Part shown: piece by piece, positions 1-10,314 of the stretch
How positions within the stretch are numbered: position 1 is the first letter of the stretch
Layout of the letters: every line of letters begins with the position of its first letter
Source of the DNA: UBA11373 sp046714175
Lineage (GTDB): Bacteria > Actinomycetota > Acidimicrobiia > Spongiisociales > UBA11373
Direction of reading: 5' to 3'
Assembly (NCBI GenBank): GCA_046714175.1
Contig: JBKKBI010000073.1
Coordinates: 1-49,455 of the forward strand
Length of the DNA stretch: 49,455 bases
Notes under the pieces: model-generated
What the model saw: only the letters and a program-made list of their open reading frames with translations
Database searches by the model: none
What the model was told of the DNA's origin: nothing
Made by a program: the position numbers and the translations under genes

Positions 1-2370
1 GGGCCGTACCGCGAGGTCGAGGTGGCTGCGGAACTGCACCCGATCGAGGGTGGCGGCGGGACCGCTGCCGGGTCGCCGGGATTCGGACCATCGGATGACG
101 ACCCGGCCACCCCACCGGCGCCCGGCGATCCGATCGACCCCGATGGGGAAGGGCCTCCCGACCCGGGGTTTGAGTTCGAACTCGAACCCGGTCTCTTCCT
201 GGAATTGATGTTCGACACACCTGTCGACTTCCCGGTTTATCGCTTTCTCGACTTCTGCGCCGATCCTCCCGAGGACGCCGACTGCCCGTTCGGTATCGGG
301 GCCACGGTCCTGGTCGACTACGACGGCCCGGGGGACCCGGGCACGTTCGAGATCGCCGAGGGGCTGTACACCGCGCGCTCGGGTTGGTGGCGCTGTCCCG
401 ACACCGGCCGCCTGCGCCCCGGGGAGTACCAGCTCTTGATCCTGGCCAACCAGCCGTCGCGCATGGAGATCAGCTGGCACCCAGCCGACGACCCGAGCGA
501 CGTCAGCCGCATCGTCGTTGACACCTCGGTGGTGAGCAGCCCCGAGCTGGGCCGGTGGCTCGAGTTGCTCGCCACGATCGGAGGGCCGGCGTCCGGACAG
601 GATCGGGCCCATCACTGCTTCATCCTCGACGGTGGTCGTGCAGCAAGGCGCCTGGTAATCACGGCGACGGCGACCTCGATCACGGGGGAGACCGACACCG
701 AGCCCTTCAGCTTCACCACCTCGGAGAACCGGAGAAGGCCGCCGATCACCATCGCCCCACTCACGGATTACCACGCCACCGTGGCGATGCCGATGGTTGG
801 GGACGGCTTACACACCACCGCGGTGCGGCTGATACTCCCAGAAGAAGGTTTGGGGTGCTCCGACATCGAGCGCGCCGCACTCCTCGAACGCACCCGTCCC
901 GCCGTCGTCCCGGATGCCGGCCTGGCCCCATTCCGGCGGTGGTCGGGCTACGCAGGTGCCGAGGAGATGGGTGACATCGTTCTCACCGAAGACTGGCCCT
1001 ATGACCCCAGCTACGACACCTACCACTTCTGGGACCTCCATCTCGGCGAGGGGCGGAGCTATCTGGTCTGCATGTGGTGGTTGCGCTCCCCGGCGCGCTC
1101 GTTCGACGATGCCATGGTGGTCGACCGGGAGTCGCGCTGGCTCACCACGCCGGATCGCACCGCCAGCCGGGTGCTGATCGAGACCATTGTCGCCACCGCG
1201 GGCGGCCTCAACGCCGAGGCGATCTTCATCAGCGCCGGTTGTGGGGGCGTCAACCTGCCCCTGGAGCGGGTGGGTGGCGACGAGATCTATGTCGTCCCGA
1301 CGGAGAACGCGGTGCTGTGCGACTTCGGCGGTTACGAGCAGCCCGAGATCACCACTATCACGGTGCGCAACTCCGCGGGCGACGAGTTCACCCTGGCCGT
1401 CCCGACGCCCAACGACGCCGATCCCGGCATCGTTGTGCGGCACGGGCTGGCCCTGGACGTGGAACGGGGGAGCGGCCTGTGCGGATCATCGTTCGGCTCT
1501 TGCGACCCGCCGACCACGGTGTACCCCGGTCCCAAGCTCACGTTCATGGTGGAGAGCTACGACAGCGAAACCGGCGGCAGGGACGACTGGCGAGTGGGGA
1601 CCCCGCTCGGGTTCGATGCCCCCCCCTCGGTTCCGCGGGTGCTACCCGAGCTGCCGCTCCTCGATCACTTCGGCAGCGAGGCCGTGGCGGCTGGGCGGGA
1701 CGCGATCACGGTAACGGTCGGCTTCGACCGGCCGGTGCGCCTGGTGGCATTCATCGGGGGCGCCGACGACGATCCCTGTCTTGCGGGCGGGCGGCGCAGC
1801 ACGGAGATCACCGAATTCCGGGCGGTGCACGTGTTCACCTTCGATGGCTTGTGCACCCTGCGCGAGTACGCGGTGGATCTGGTTGTGACCGACGAGGCCG
1901 GGGCGACCGTGAACTATGTCACCTCGGCCGCCCTGGAAGGCTTCCCGTGGCGCGGCTGGACCTTTACCGAGGGTGTCCCGGTGAGGCTATTGGTGCAGGT
2001 GCGGCAGTCGTTCACCGATCCGCTGTACGCCTCCCTGGTCCGGGTGCGCTTCGAGGGCGCCGACGCGGTTGGAGTGAATCTGGTGCCGGAGAACCGCTGC
2101 TTCACCTCCACCCAGAGCATCATTCAGGAGGGGGAGTGGCGGGAGACCGCGACCGTCCACATCGAAGTCGTGCTCTACGAGGGGGTGGAGGGCGACGATG
2201 TCTGTCGTATGAGCCGTAGCGCCCGCTCCTGGCGGGGGAGTGTCGCCGCCGAGGTCACCCTCGAGCAGCTGCGCGCCGGCCGGGTGGCGATCGACGTGCC
2301 GCTGCTCGAACCCGACGGCGGTTATACCCTTCCGATCCAGATCGTTCTCGTCGGCGAGGTGCTTGGCTGA
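1..2370 (+). CDS. Large protein of unknown function, 5' end outside the window
   Basis: The reading frame is open to the first base of the window, so the gene probably begins upstream; a GTG at 22 is the first possible start inside the window. About 790 codons are visible. After a Pro/Gly/Asp-rich segment (about residues 10-55) comes a long, mostly beta-type sequence with scattered, often paired cysteines (for example CADPPEDADC), which suggests an extracytoplasmic protein with disulfides and repeated beta-sandwich domains. No transmembrane helix or catalytic motif is evident. It ends 6 nt from the end of the convergent phosphatase gene. I do not recognise the family. Confidence 0.75.
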   Translation, partial: GPYREVEVAAELHPIEGGGGTAAGSPGFGPSDDDPATPPAPGDPIDPDGEGPPDPGFEFELEPGLFLELMFDTPVDFPVYRFLDFCADPPEDADCPFGIGATVLVDYDGPGDPGTFEIAEGLYTARSGWWRCPDTGRLRPGEYQLLILANQPSRMEISWHPADDPSDVSRIVVDTSVVSSPELGRWLELLATIGGPASGQDRAHHCFILDGGRAARRLVITATATSITGETDTEPFSFTTSENRRRPPITIAPLTDYHATVAMPMVGDGLHTTAVRLILPEEGLGCSDIERAALLERTRPAVVPDAGLAPFRRWSGYAGAEEMGDIVLTEDWPYDPSYDTYHFWDLHLGEGRSYLVCMWWLRSPARSFDDAMVVDRESRWLTTPDRTASRVLIETIVATAGGLNAEAIFISAGCGGVNLPLERVGGDEIYVVPTENAVLCDFGGYEQPEITTITVRNSAGDEFTLAVPTPNDADPGIVVRHGLALDVERGSGLCGSSFGSCDPPTTVYPGPKLTFMVESYDSETGGRDDWRVGTPLGFDAPPSVPRVLPELPLLDHFGSEAVAAGRDAITVTVGFDRPVRLVAFIGGADDDPCLAGGRRSTEITEFRAVHVFTFDGLCTLREYAVDLVVTDEAGATVNYVTSAALEGFPWRGWTFTEGVPVRLLVQVRQSFTDPLYASLVRVRFEGADAVGVNLVPENRCFTSTQSIIQEGEWRETATVHIEVVLYEGVEGDDVCRMSRSARSWRGSVAAEVTLEQLRAGRVAIDVPLLEPDGGYTLPIQIVLVGEVLG

Positions 2371-2376
2371 ACTTGC

Positions 2377-2871
2377 TCAGCCCTCGCTGACCAATGCCGC
2401 CACGAGATGCTCGATCCTGTCGTCGATGTCGCGGTAGGTGTCCCGGTAACGCTCCACCGGGTATCCCATGGGGTCGGCGATCTCGACCGACCCCGGGGTC
2501 ACCTCACCGAGGAGGAACACCTTTCCGGCGTGCTGCGGGTAGCGGGCGACCAATTCGTCGCGGATGCCCCAGTCGAAGGCGAGCACCGCACCGGCGGCAT
2601 CCATGTCTGCCCCGTTGACTGGGTGAGAGGCGTGCGCGGAGAGATCGATGCCGCGCTCGTCTGCAGCCGTGATCGCCTCGGGTGTGCTGCGACGGCTCGG
2701 CATCGACAGGGTTCCGCCCTGACTGACTTCCCAGCCGGCGGGTAGGGCGACGGCGAGCCTGCGGGCGGCATATGGGCTGCGGCAGACGTTGCCGAGACAC
2801 ACCACCAACAGGTGCTTTCGCTGCGAGGTGTACTCGCGCAGGCTCCGCAATCGCTGGTCGGGGTCGGTCAC
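2377..2871 (-). CDS. Low-molecular-weight protein-tyrosine-phosphatase family protein
   Basis: The 164-residue product carries the LMW-PTP P-loop VCLGNVCRSP near the N-terminus (nucleophile C25, R31 of the C-X5-R loop) and the late general-acid motif DPMGYP, in the order and length usual for the family. Such enzymes dephosphorylate Tyr or Arg phosphate on cytoplasmic proteins; the substrate here is unknown. I chose the GTG start at 2871 because a GAGGAG sits 4 nt upstream and the frame further upstream lies inside the preceding gene. It follows the DUF885 gene by 13 nt on the same strand and is probably cotranscribed with it. Confidence 0.88.
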   Translation of the reverse strand: MTDPDQRLRSLREYTSQRKHLLVVCLGNVCRSPYAARRLAVALPAGWEVSQGGTLSMPSRRSTPEAITAADERGIDLSAHASHPVNGADMDAAGAVLAFDWGIRDELVARYPQHAGKVFLLGEVTPGSVEIADPMGYPVERYRDTYRDIDDRIEHLVAALVSEG

Positions 2872-2884
2872 CGCGCTCCTCGTG

Positions 2885-4546
2885 TCAGACTGCGGCCGCC
2901 CACTCCTGCACCATCCGGTCCAGGGTGCTGAGTGGCACCAGGCCGGAACCGAGCACCGTGTCGTGGAAGCCCTTGATGTCGAAGCGCGTGCCCAGCTTCT
3001 TCTTCGCCTCATCGCGCATCCGCATGATCTCCAGCCGGCCGATCATGTATGAAAGAGCCTGCCCGGGCACCGAGATGTAGCGATCGACTTCGCCCTCGAC
3101 GGTTGCCTGCGACATCGGAGAGTTGGCGCGGAAGTAGTCGATGGCTTGTTGCCGGGTCCATCCCATGGCGTGGAGTCCGGTGTCGATCACCAGGCGTCCG
3201 GCGCGCATCGAGTCGGCGGAGAGCATCCCGATCCGCTCCAGCGGTCCGGAGTAGATCCCCATCTCGTCGGCGAGCCGCTCCGTGTACAAGCCCCAGCCCT
3301 CGCCGTAGGCGGCGATGTAGGCCCGCTTGCGGAACTCGGGGATGCCACCCTCGAGCTCGCCGGCGATGGAGAGCTGGAGATGGTGGCCGGGAATCCCTTC
3401 GTGATAGGCCATTGCCTCGATCTCGTAACGCCCCCACCTGGTGGGATCTGCCGTGTTGACGAAGAACGTGCCGGGACGTGACCCGTCGGCGGCGGGGCGG
3501 AAGTAGAACGCGGCGGGACCGGTCGGAGTCTCGGCGACCACGCAGTCCGCCTTGGGGAGCCGGCCGAACCAGGCTCCCATCGCCGCCTTGGCGGTGGCAA
3601 GTGCCTTCTCGGATGCGGCCACGATCGCAGGCCCATCGGAAAAATGCAGCGCAGGGTCATCGCGCAGCCGGGAAAAGATCTCCGAGAGGTCTGAAGTTCC
3701 CAGGGCCTCCTTGCCCAGCTGGCGATATTCGTCGCCGAGCTTCTTGATCTGGTCGAGCCCGATCTGATGGATCGCTTCGGGGGTCCGGTCGGTGGTGGTG
3801 TAGAAGGCAACGGCACGGCGATAGGTCTCTTCACCATCGGGCAGGTGACACAGCCCGGGACGGTCCTCGGGGCGGCCGGCCGGCACGACATGATCGGCCA
3901 CCGTGTCCCGCCACTCCTTGAGGGCGGGGAGCAGGTCGGTCTGCAGCATTTTGGCGACCTGATCCCGCCAGGCGGCCTCGCCGGTCCATCCTTGCGGTCC
4001 GGTGAACCGGCCCAACGGGTTCTCGGCGGGAGGGATGGCGAGCATCCCATCCACCTGGGTGATCGACTTCTCCGCGGTACTGCGCATCGGGGTCTTGCCC
4101 GCGGCGACGCCATCGCGCAGCCGGGACGCCACCTCGCGCAGGGCTCGGGCCAGCCCGCGCATCTTCGGGATCATTGCCTCGGCATGGGCGGGCTCGAGCA
4201 GGGGGAGTTGCGGCACCATCACCGGGAGCATCGCCTGCATCCCCATCGTGTGGCTCACCTCGAACTCCGCGGTGCGCATCTCCTTGAGGTCGGCGTCCTT
4301 CTCGGTGAGAAACATCAGGACCTCGCGGGTGATCTTCTCGTCGGCGCTCAGGCTCGCCGGATCGACCACCCGGGCCCGGGCGGCGAAGGCGCGGCGGGCG
4401 GCGATGTCGTCGTCCTCACCCTTCCGGGAAGCATCCTCGAACTCGGCGTCGTAGCGGTGGTCGCCCATCATGAGCGCCTCGGTGGGATTGGTACGCAGCA
4501 CGTACTCCCAGTACTCGACGGCCAAGTCGTTGAGGGTCTGATTCAC
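2885..4546 (-). CDS. DUF885 family protein (predicted zinc metallopeptidase-like)
   Basis: The 553-residue product matches the DUF885 family in length and carries its hallmark HEGIPGHH at residues 382-389, inside AYHEGIPGHHLQ, followed by the GEGWGLYTERL segment that also contributes conserved acidic residues. These proteins are thought to be zinc-dependent peptidases; the substrate is unknown. No signal peptide is visible, so it is probably cytoplasmic. The GTG start at 4546 has AGAAGGA 7-8 nt upstream. A possible -10 hexamer TAGCAT on the minus strand lies at 4575-4580. The longer upstream frame overlaps the divergent kinase gene and is not coding. Confidence 0.85.
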   Translation of the reverse strand: MNQTLNDLAVEYWEYVLRTNPTEALMMGDHRYDAEFEDASRKGEDDDIAARRAFAARARVVDPASLSADEKITREVLMFLTEKDADLKEMRTAEFEVSHTMGMQAMLPVMVPQLPLLEPAHAEAMIPKMRGLARALREVASRLRDGVAAGKTPMRSTAEKSITQVDGMLAIPPAENPLGRFTGPQGWTGEAAWRDQVAKMLQTDLLPALKEWRDTVADHVVPAGRPEDRPGLCHLPDGEETYRRAVAFYTTTDRTPEAIHQIGLDQIKKLGDEYRQLGKEALGTSDLSEIFSRLRDDPALHFSDGPAIVAASEKALATAKAAMGAWFGRLPKADCVVAETPTGPAAFYFRPAADGSRPGTFFVNTADPTRWGRYEIEAMAYHEGIPGHHLQLSIAGELEGGIPEFRKRAYIAAYGEGWGLYTERLADEMGIYSGPLERIGMLSADSMRAGRLVIDTGLHAMGWTRQQAIDYFRANSPMSQATVEGEVDRYISVPGQALSYMIGRLEIMRMRDEAKKKLGTRFDIKGFHDTVLGSGLVPLSTLDRMVQEWAAAV

Positions 4547-4582
4547 GAAACGGTCCTTCTCGCGGGTGGGGGCGATGCTAGG

Positions 4583-4625
4583 TCGCACCGAAGGTGCGAT
4601 CGGCCGCTCCCCGGGTTCGGGGAGC
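4583..4625. promoter_or_regulatory. Two tandem perfect hairpins between divergent genes
   Basis: TCGCACC-GAA-GGTGCGA (4583-4599) and GCTCCCCG-GGTT-CGGGGAGC (4606-4625) are perfect inverted repeats. They lie between the -10 candidates of the DUF885 gene (4575-4580, minus) and the PfkB gene (4634-4639, plus). There is no T-run, so a role as operator sites is as likely as termination. Confidence 0.4.
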
Positions 4626-4633
4626 CGCGACCC

Positions 4634-4639
4634 TAGATT
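4634..4639 (+). promoter_or_regulatory. -10 hexamer TAGATT of a leaderless gene
   Basis: TAGATT lies 6 nt before the ATG at 4646, and there is no Shine-Dalgarno sequence. Transcription would start at or next to the start codon, as is common in Actinobacteria. Confidence 0.5.
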
Positions 4640-4645
4640 CGTCGA

Positions 4646-5545
4646 ATGCCGCACCCCCCCGTGGCGCACGTGGTCTGTGTCGGCGCCCTCCACGTCGACG
4701 CCAAAGCGCGGGTCACCGGGTCCCTGATCCCTGGTACCTCCAACCCGGCCGCGGTGGTGCGTACTGCTGGCGGTGTGGCCGCCAATGTGGCGCGCACCCT
4801 GGCCCGGCTCGAGGTCGCCGTGTCGCTGGTGTCGGTGGTGGGGGATGACGACGCCGGCCACCGGCTGCTCGCCCGGCTGGCGGCGGAAGGCGTCGGCGTC
4901 GACGAGGTGGTGGTGACGTCGGCAGCCTCCACGGCCACGTATCTGGCTGTCCTGCAGGGATCGGGTGAGCTTGCCTTCGGCATCGCCGACATGGGCATCT
5001 ACGACGGACTCGATGCCACCTTGCTGGAACCGCTGCTGCACCGCCACCACGGTGCGGTGTGGTGTGTGGATGCCAACACCGCACCCTCAGGTCTGGAGGC
5101 GGTGGCGGCGGCGGGGATCGGCACGCTCGTCCTCGACCCTGTTTCCGTCGCCAAGGCGCTGCGCCTGCTCCCCCTGCTCGCCGGGGCGACTGCGGTGTTC
5201 CCCGATGGCGCTGAAGCCCACGCCCTCACCGGCAGCACCGACGCCGCGGTTGCCGCGGCGAGACTGGTCGCCTCCGGGGTCGGGCTCGCCGTGGTCAGCC
5301 ACGGGGCCGATGGGGTAGTGGTGGGAGACTCCTCGGGGATCACCGCCCGCCCCGCCATCGCCGCCCACGTGGTGGATGTGACCGGAGCCGGAGATGCCCT
5401 CCTCGCCGGATACCTGGCGGCCCTCGCCCGCGGCGAGGAAGACCCGGTGGGCTGGGGTCTCGCCGCAGCCAGCCTCACCGTGGAGACGATGGACACCGTG
5501 CGAGATGACCTGACCGTGGAGGGGGTGAGGGAGCGGTTGCGGTGA
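4646..5545 (+). CDS. PfkB-family carbohydrate kinase, pseudouridine kinase-like
   Basis: The 299-residue protein has the PfkB C-terminal signature DVTGAGDALLAGYL starting at residue 244, with the catalytic base Asp at about 250, and a glycine-rich N-terminal sugar-binding region (TAGGVAANVARTLARL). The stretch GTSNPAAVVRTAGGVAANVA, and STATYLAVLQGSGELAFGIADM in the middle, resemble PsuK, which phosphorylates pseudouridine. No pseudouridine-5'-phosphate glycosidase gene is adjacent, so the substrate is inferred only from resemblance; ribokinase-type activity is possible. It appears to be leaderless (TAGATT 6 nt before ATG). It ends 10 nt from the convergent acetoacetyl-CoA synthetase gene. Confidence 0.8.
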   Translation: MPHPPVAHVVCVGALHVDAKARVTGSLIPGTSNPAAVVRTAGGVAANVARTLARLEVAVSLVSVVGDDDAGHRLLARLAAEGVGVDEVVVTSAASTATYLAVLQGSGELAFGIADMGIYDGLDATLLEPLLHRHHGAVWCVDANTAPSGLEAVAAAGIGTLVLDPVSVAKALRLLPLLAGATAVFPDGAEAHALTGSTDAAVAAARLVASGVGLAVVSHGADGVVVGDSSGITARPAIAAHVVDVTGAGDALLAGYLAALARGEEDPVGWGLAAASLTVETMDTVRDDLTVEGVRERLR

Positions 5546-5555
5546 GGGCCTCGCC

Positions 5556-7457
<1,902 letters not shown>

Positions 7458-7463
7458 GGGGGA

Positions 7464-7469
7464 AGGATA
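7464..7469 (-). promoter_or_regulatory. -10 hexamer TATCCT of the aacS gene
   Basis: On the minus strand TATCCT is followed by a 6-nt spacer and then the GTG at 7457, which is the leaderless arrangement seen at many starts in this window. Confidence 0.5.
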
Positions 7470-7472
7470 AGA

Positions 7473-7493
7473 GGGGCGAGGGGCCCTCGCCCC
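7473..7493. promoter_or_regulatory. Palindrome between divergent aacS and LLM promoters
   Basis: GGGGCGAGGG and its complement CCCTCGCCCC are separated by one base. Outside them AAGA pairs with TCTT across a one-base bulge. The site is 3 nt upstream of the aacS -10 hexamer and 59 nt upstream of the LLM -10. It may be an operator or a structural element; a terminator is unlikely between two divergent genes. Confidence 0.4.
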
Positions 7494-7530
7494 TTCTTCC
7501 CTCGCCCCTCCTTGCCCACCCTTCCCGCGG

Positions 7531-7558
7531 GTAGCCGGTAGCGGGCAGCGGGTAGCGT
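7531..7558 (+). repeat. Heptad array, unit GTAGCSG
   Basis: Four consecutive 7-bp units differing by one or two bases. The last unit contains TAGCGT (7553-7558), which serves as the -10 hexamer of the leaderless LLM gene 7 nt downstream. Confidence 0.7.
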
Positions 7559-7565
7559 TCTGCCC

Positions 7566-8408
7566 ATGCGCATCGGTCTCGCTTATGCCAACTGGGCTGC
7601 GCCCGATGATGCGGGGCCTTATGCGGCCCGGGCAGAGGCACTGGGTTTCGAGTCCCTGTGGACCGTGGAGCACGTGGTGGTTCCAGCGGGCTATCGGACC
7701 ACCTACCCCTACAGCCGCAGCGGGCGCATGGCGGGAGGCGCCGAGGACTTTCCCTCTCCGGATCCATTGATCTGGTTGGCTTTTGCCGCCGCAACGACGA
7801 CCACAATCCGACTCGCCACGGGCATCCTGATACTGCCGCAGCGCCACCCCATCGTTCTCGCCAAGCAGGTGGCAACGCTCGATCAGCTGAGCGGGGGCCG
7901 GGTGATCCTGGGGGTGGGGGTGGGCTGGCTCGAAGAGGAGTTCAAGGCGCTGGGAGTGCCGTTTGCGGGGCGCGGAGAGCGAACCGACGAATACGTGGCG
8001 GTGATGCGGACCCTGTGGACCGAGGAGTTGGCATCGTTCGATGGGCCGACGGTGCGCTTCGCCGAGGTGTACATGCGCCCGCTGCCACAACAACGGCCGG
8101 TGCCGATCGTGATCGGTGGCCACAGCGAGCGCGCCGCGCAGCGCGCCGGCACCATCGGCGATGGCTTCTTCCCCGCTGGTGTCGATCCTGAGCGGCTACC
8201 GGTCCTGGTGGCGCTGGCGCGAGAGTGGGCGGAACGATCGGGAAGGGACCCGGCCAAGCTGGAGATCACGATGGGAGCTCGCCCCACCCCCGAAGCCGTG
8301 GCCAAGGTTTTAGAGGCTGGCGTCGATCGCCTGCTGCTTCCGGCACCGCAAAAGCAGGAGGATCTCGAGACCATGGCCGCGCAATTGGGAGCGCTTCTTT
8401 CGGGATAG
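7566..8408 (+). CDS. LLM-class flavin/F420-dependent oxidoreductase
   Basis: The 280-residue luciferase-like protein shows the TIM-barrel features of the LLM class: MRIGLAYANW at the start, GFESLWTVEHV, ATTTTIRLATGILILPQRHP, the very typical QLSGGRVILGVGVGWLEEEF, and PVPIVIGGHSERAAQRAGTIGDGFF near the end. In Actinobacteria these proteins commonly use F420 for hydride transfer, but FMN cannot be excluded. The substrate is unknown. TAGCGT ends 7 nt before the ATG and no Shine-Dalgarno sequence is seen, so it is probably leaderless. It is divergent from aacS. Confidence 0.87.
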   Translation: MRIGLAYANWAAPDDAGPYAARAEALGFESLWTVEHVVVPAGYRTTYPYSRSGRMAGGAEDFPSPDPLIWLAFAAATTTTIRLATGILILPQRHPIVLAKQVATLDQLSGGRVILGVGVGWLEEEFKALGVPFAGRGERTDEYVAVMRTLWTEELASFDGPTVRFAEVYMRPLPQQRPVPIVIGGHSERAAQRAGTIGDGFFPAGVDPERLPVLVALAREWAERSGRDPAKLEITMGARPTPEAVAKVLEAGVDRLLLPAPQKQEDLETMAAQLGALLSG

Positions 8409-8426
8409 CTGTGAGCTGTCAGCCCG
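8407..8426 (+). repeat. Heptad array, unit AGCTGTS (2-3 copies)
   Basis: Two near-identical 7-bp units and a partial third begin just inside the LLM stop codon. A separate hairpin, GGGACG-TGCG-CGTCCC, follows at 8439-8454 and could weakly terminate that gene. Confidence 0.5.
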
Positions 8427-8533
8427 AACGCGCCGGGAGGGACGTGCGCGTCCCAACGTGACCGTGGCTCGTGGGTCGCAGGAGATGCGAGGTCCTCATC
8501 CGTTCTGCCCGGTAGCTGGTGGCTTCTCTCTGA

Positions 8534-8663
8534 TACCATCGCAATCGGAAGACCGATCCGTGTCCGGCGCCGCCCGCGGTGGGCGGCGTCGGGCGGGTCG
8601 ATCCGGGTGAGGTCCCGGCCCCATGATCCTGCGGTCATCGAACGCGTCTGCCGCGGTGCGCCC
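8534..8663 (+). promoter_or_regulatory. Possible structured leader of the ABC-F gene with a small upstream ORF
   Basis: A TACCAT hexamer (8534-8539) is followed by an ATCGG/CCGAT inverted repeat. Next comes a GTG-initiated 16-codon frame at 8560-8610, rich in Arg and Gly codons, with a strong GC hairpin inside it (7-bp perfect core at 8569-8587, extendable to 10 bp). The main gene starts at 8664. Some ABC-F genes are controlled by ribosome-mediated attenuation, so this arrangement is suggestive. No convincing -35 or Shine-Dalgarno for the small frame is visible. Apart from the heptads and hairpin nearer the LLM gene, the rest of the 8409-8533 gap holds nothing I recognise. Confidence 0.3.
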
Positions 8664-10265
8664 GTGATCATTGTTCGCGACCTAGCGGTGGAGGCGGGAA
8701 TCCGCACCCTGGTCTCCGGCGCGTCCTTCGCTCTTCATCCCGGCGACAAGGTGGGTCTGGTGGGACAGAACGGCGCCGGCAAGACGACCCTGCTGCGCAC
8801 CCTCGCCGGCCTGCGCGAGCCGGCCGCGGGCACCGTCGCCCGCTCCGGGCGCATCGGATACCTGTCCCAGGAGGCTGCGTTGCCCGAGTTGGAGCACCGC
8901 GATGCCACCGGGTTGGAACGCGTGTTGGCAGCACGCGACGTTGGCGGTGTGCAGCGGCGGATGGAGGAGACCCGACGCCGCATGGAGTCAGCCGACGACG
9001 AGGAGCGGGACCGCCTGATCCGCAAATACGCTCGTCTCGAAGAGCAGTTTCACGTTGCGGGTGGCTATCACGCCGAAGCCGAGGCGCGTCGCTTCGGCGC
9101 CGCAGTAGGGATCACCGACGAGGAAATGGCGCAGCCGGTGCGGACGATGTCCGGTGGCCAGCGCCGTCGGGTCGAGTTGGCCCGGATCCTGTTCTCCGAG
9201 ACCGAAATCCTTCTCCTCGACGAGCCCACCAACCACCTCGACCTCGACGCCAAGGCATGGATGGTGAGTTTCCTAGCCGAGTACCGGGGTGCCCTGCTCG
9301 TGGTGAGCCACGATCTGCCTCTACTCGACGCTTCGATAACTTCGGTGCTGGCGCTGGAGAACGGCACCATCGAACCGTATCGAGGCACCTACTCCTACTT
9401 CCTGGTGGAGCGGGATCGGCGCCGGGAGCAGCGGGTGCGAGAGAATCTGGTGCGGGGGCGTCAGATCGCCCAGCTCGAGGCGACGGCGCGGCGGTTCATG
9501 GGCACCACCGAGAAGATGTCGAAGCGAGCCAAGGGCATGCAGAGCCGGGCGGACAAGATGAAGGAGCGGTTGGTCGACATCGCCGCCCGGAGCCGCCGCG
9601 TGAACCTGCAGTTTCCGCTGCCGGAGCCATCGGGCCGCATCCCACTGGAGGGGGTAGGGCTGGCCAAGGCTTTCGATGACAACGTGGTCTTCGTGGACAT
9701 CGACGTATTCGTCGAGCGCGGAGAGCGCCTCATCATCATGGGCCTGAACGGTGCCGGCAAGACGACCCTGCTGCGCATCCTCGCCGGGGAGGAGAGCGCC
9801 GACATCGGTGTGGTGAAGCTCGGGCACAAGGCCTCACTGGGCTACTACGCACAGGAACACGAGCAGATCCGTTCGGGGACGACGGTGATGGAACACATCC
9901 GCCGCGTGGCCGGTGGGGCGACCGATGCGGTGCTCCGATCCGTGCTCGGCCACTTCCTCCTCGGGGACAAAGTGGAACAGGACGCCATCACGCTCTCCGG
10001 TGGGGAGAAGACCAAGCTGGCACTGGCGATGCTCGTCGTCGGCAGACACAACGTGCTTCTCCTCGATGAGCCAACCAACAACCTCGATCCCCAGGCGAAA
10101 CAGTCGCTGCTGGACGCGCTCCACGTGTATCCGGGGACGATTGTCATGGTGAGTCACGACACGGAGTTCGTCGCCGACCTCGATCCCGACCGGGCGGTCA
10201 TGATGCCCGATGGCGAGTCGGTCTACTTCGACGAGAGCCTGCTGGAGTTGGTGGCTCTGGCTTGA
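8664..10265 (+). CDS. ABC-F family ATPase (ribosome-associated)
   Basis: The 533-residue protein has two ABC domains and no membrane segments. Walker A: GQNGAGKTTLL and GLNGAGKTTLL. Signatures: MSGGQRRRVELARIL and LSGGEKTKLALAML. Walker B: LLLDEPTNHLD and LLLDEPTNNLD. Between them is the charged linker (RRFMGTTEKMSKRAKGMQSR and following) that enters the ribosome in this family. ABC-F proteins act on stalled or antibiotic-bound ribosomes. Whether this one is a housekeeping translation factor or confers resistance cannot be told from sequence. The GTG at 8664 gives the usual N-terminus MIIVRDLAVEAG. The stop codon lies in the stem of a terminator hairpin. Confidence 0.9.
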   Translation: MIIVRDLAVEAGIRTLVSGASFALHPGDKVGLVGQNGAGKTTLLRTLAGLREPAAGTVARSGRIGYLSQEAALPELEHRDATGLERVLAARDVGGVQRRMEETRRRMESADDEERDRLIRKYARLEEQFHVAGGYHAEAEARRFGAAVGITDEEMAQPVRTMSGGQRRRVELARILFSETEILLLDEPTNHLDLDAKAWMVSFLAEYRGALLVVSHDLPLLDASITSVLALENGTIEPYRGTYSYFLVERDRRREQRVRENLVRGRQIAQLEATARRFMGTTEKMSKRAKGMQSRADKMKERLVDIAARSRRVNLQFPLPEPSGRIPLEGVGLAKAFDDNVVFVDIDVFVERGERLIIMGLNGAGKTTLLRILAGEESADIGVVKLGHKASLGYYAQEHEQIRSGTTVMEHIRRVAGGATDAVLRSVLGHFLLGDKVEQDAITLSGGEKTKLALAMLVVGRHNVLLLDEPTNNLDPQAKQSLLDALHVYPGTIVMVSHDTEFVADLDPDRAVMMPDGESVYFDESLLELVALA

Positions 10266-10290
10266 TTCGGACCCTTCGGGTCCGAATCAA
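10262..10290 (+). terminator. Intrinsic terminator-like hairpin after the ABC-F gene
   Basis: TTGATTCGGACCC pairs perfectly with GGGTCCGAATCAA across a TTC loop (13 bp). The TGA stop of the ABC-F gene is inside the left arm. No T-run follows, so termination strength is uncertain. The site lies between convergent genes and could serve both strands. Confidence 0.65.
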
Positions 10291-10293
10291 GCG

Positions 10294-10314
10294 GTTGCCC
10301 GTTGCCCGTTGCTA
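10294..10314 (+). repeat. Heptad array, unit GTTGCCC (3 copies)
   Basis: Two exact and one degenerate 7-bp unit fill the space between the ABC-F terminator and the end of arsR. The last unit overlaps the arsR stop codon. Confidence 0.6.
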
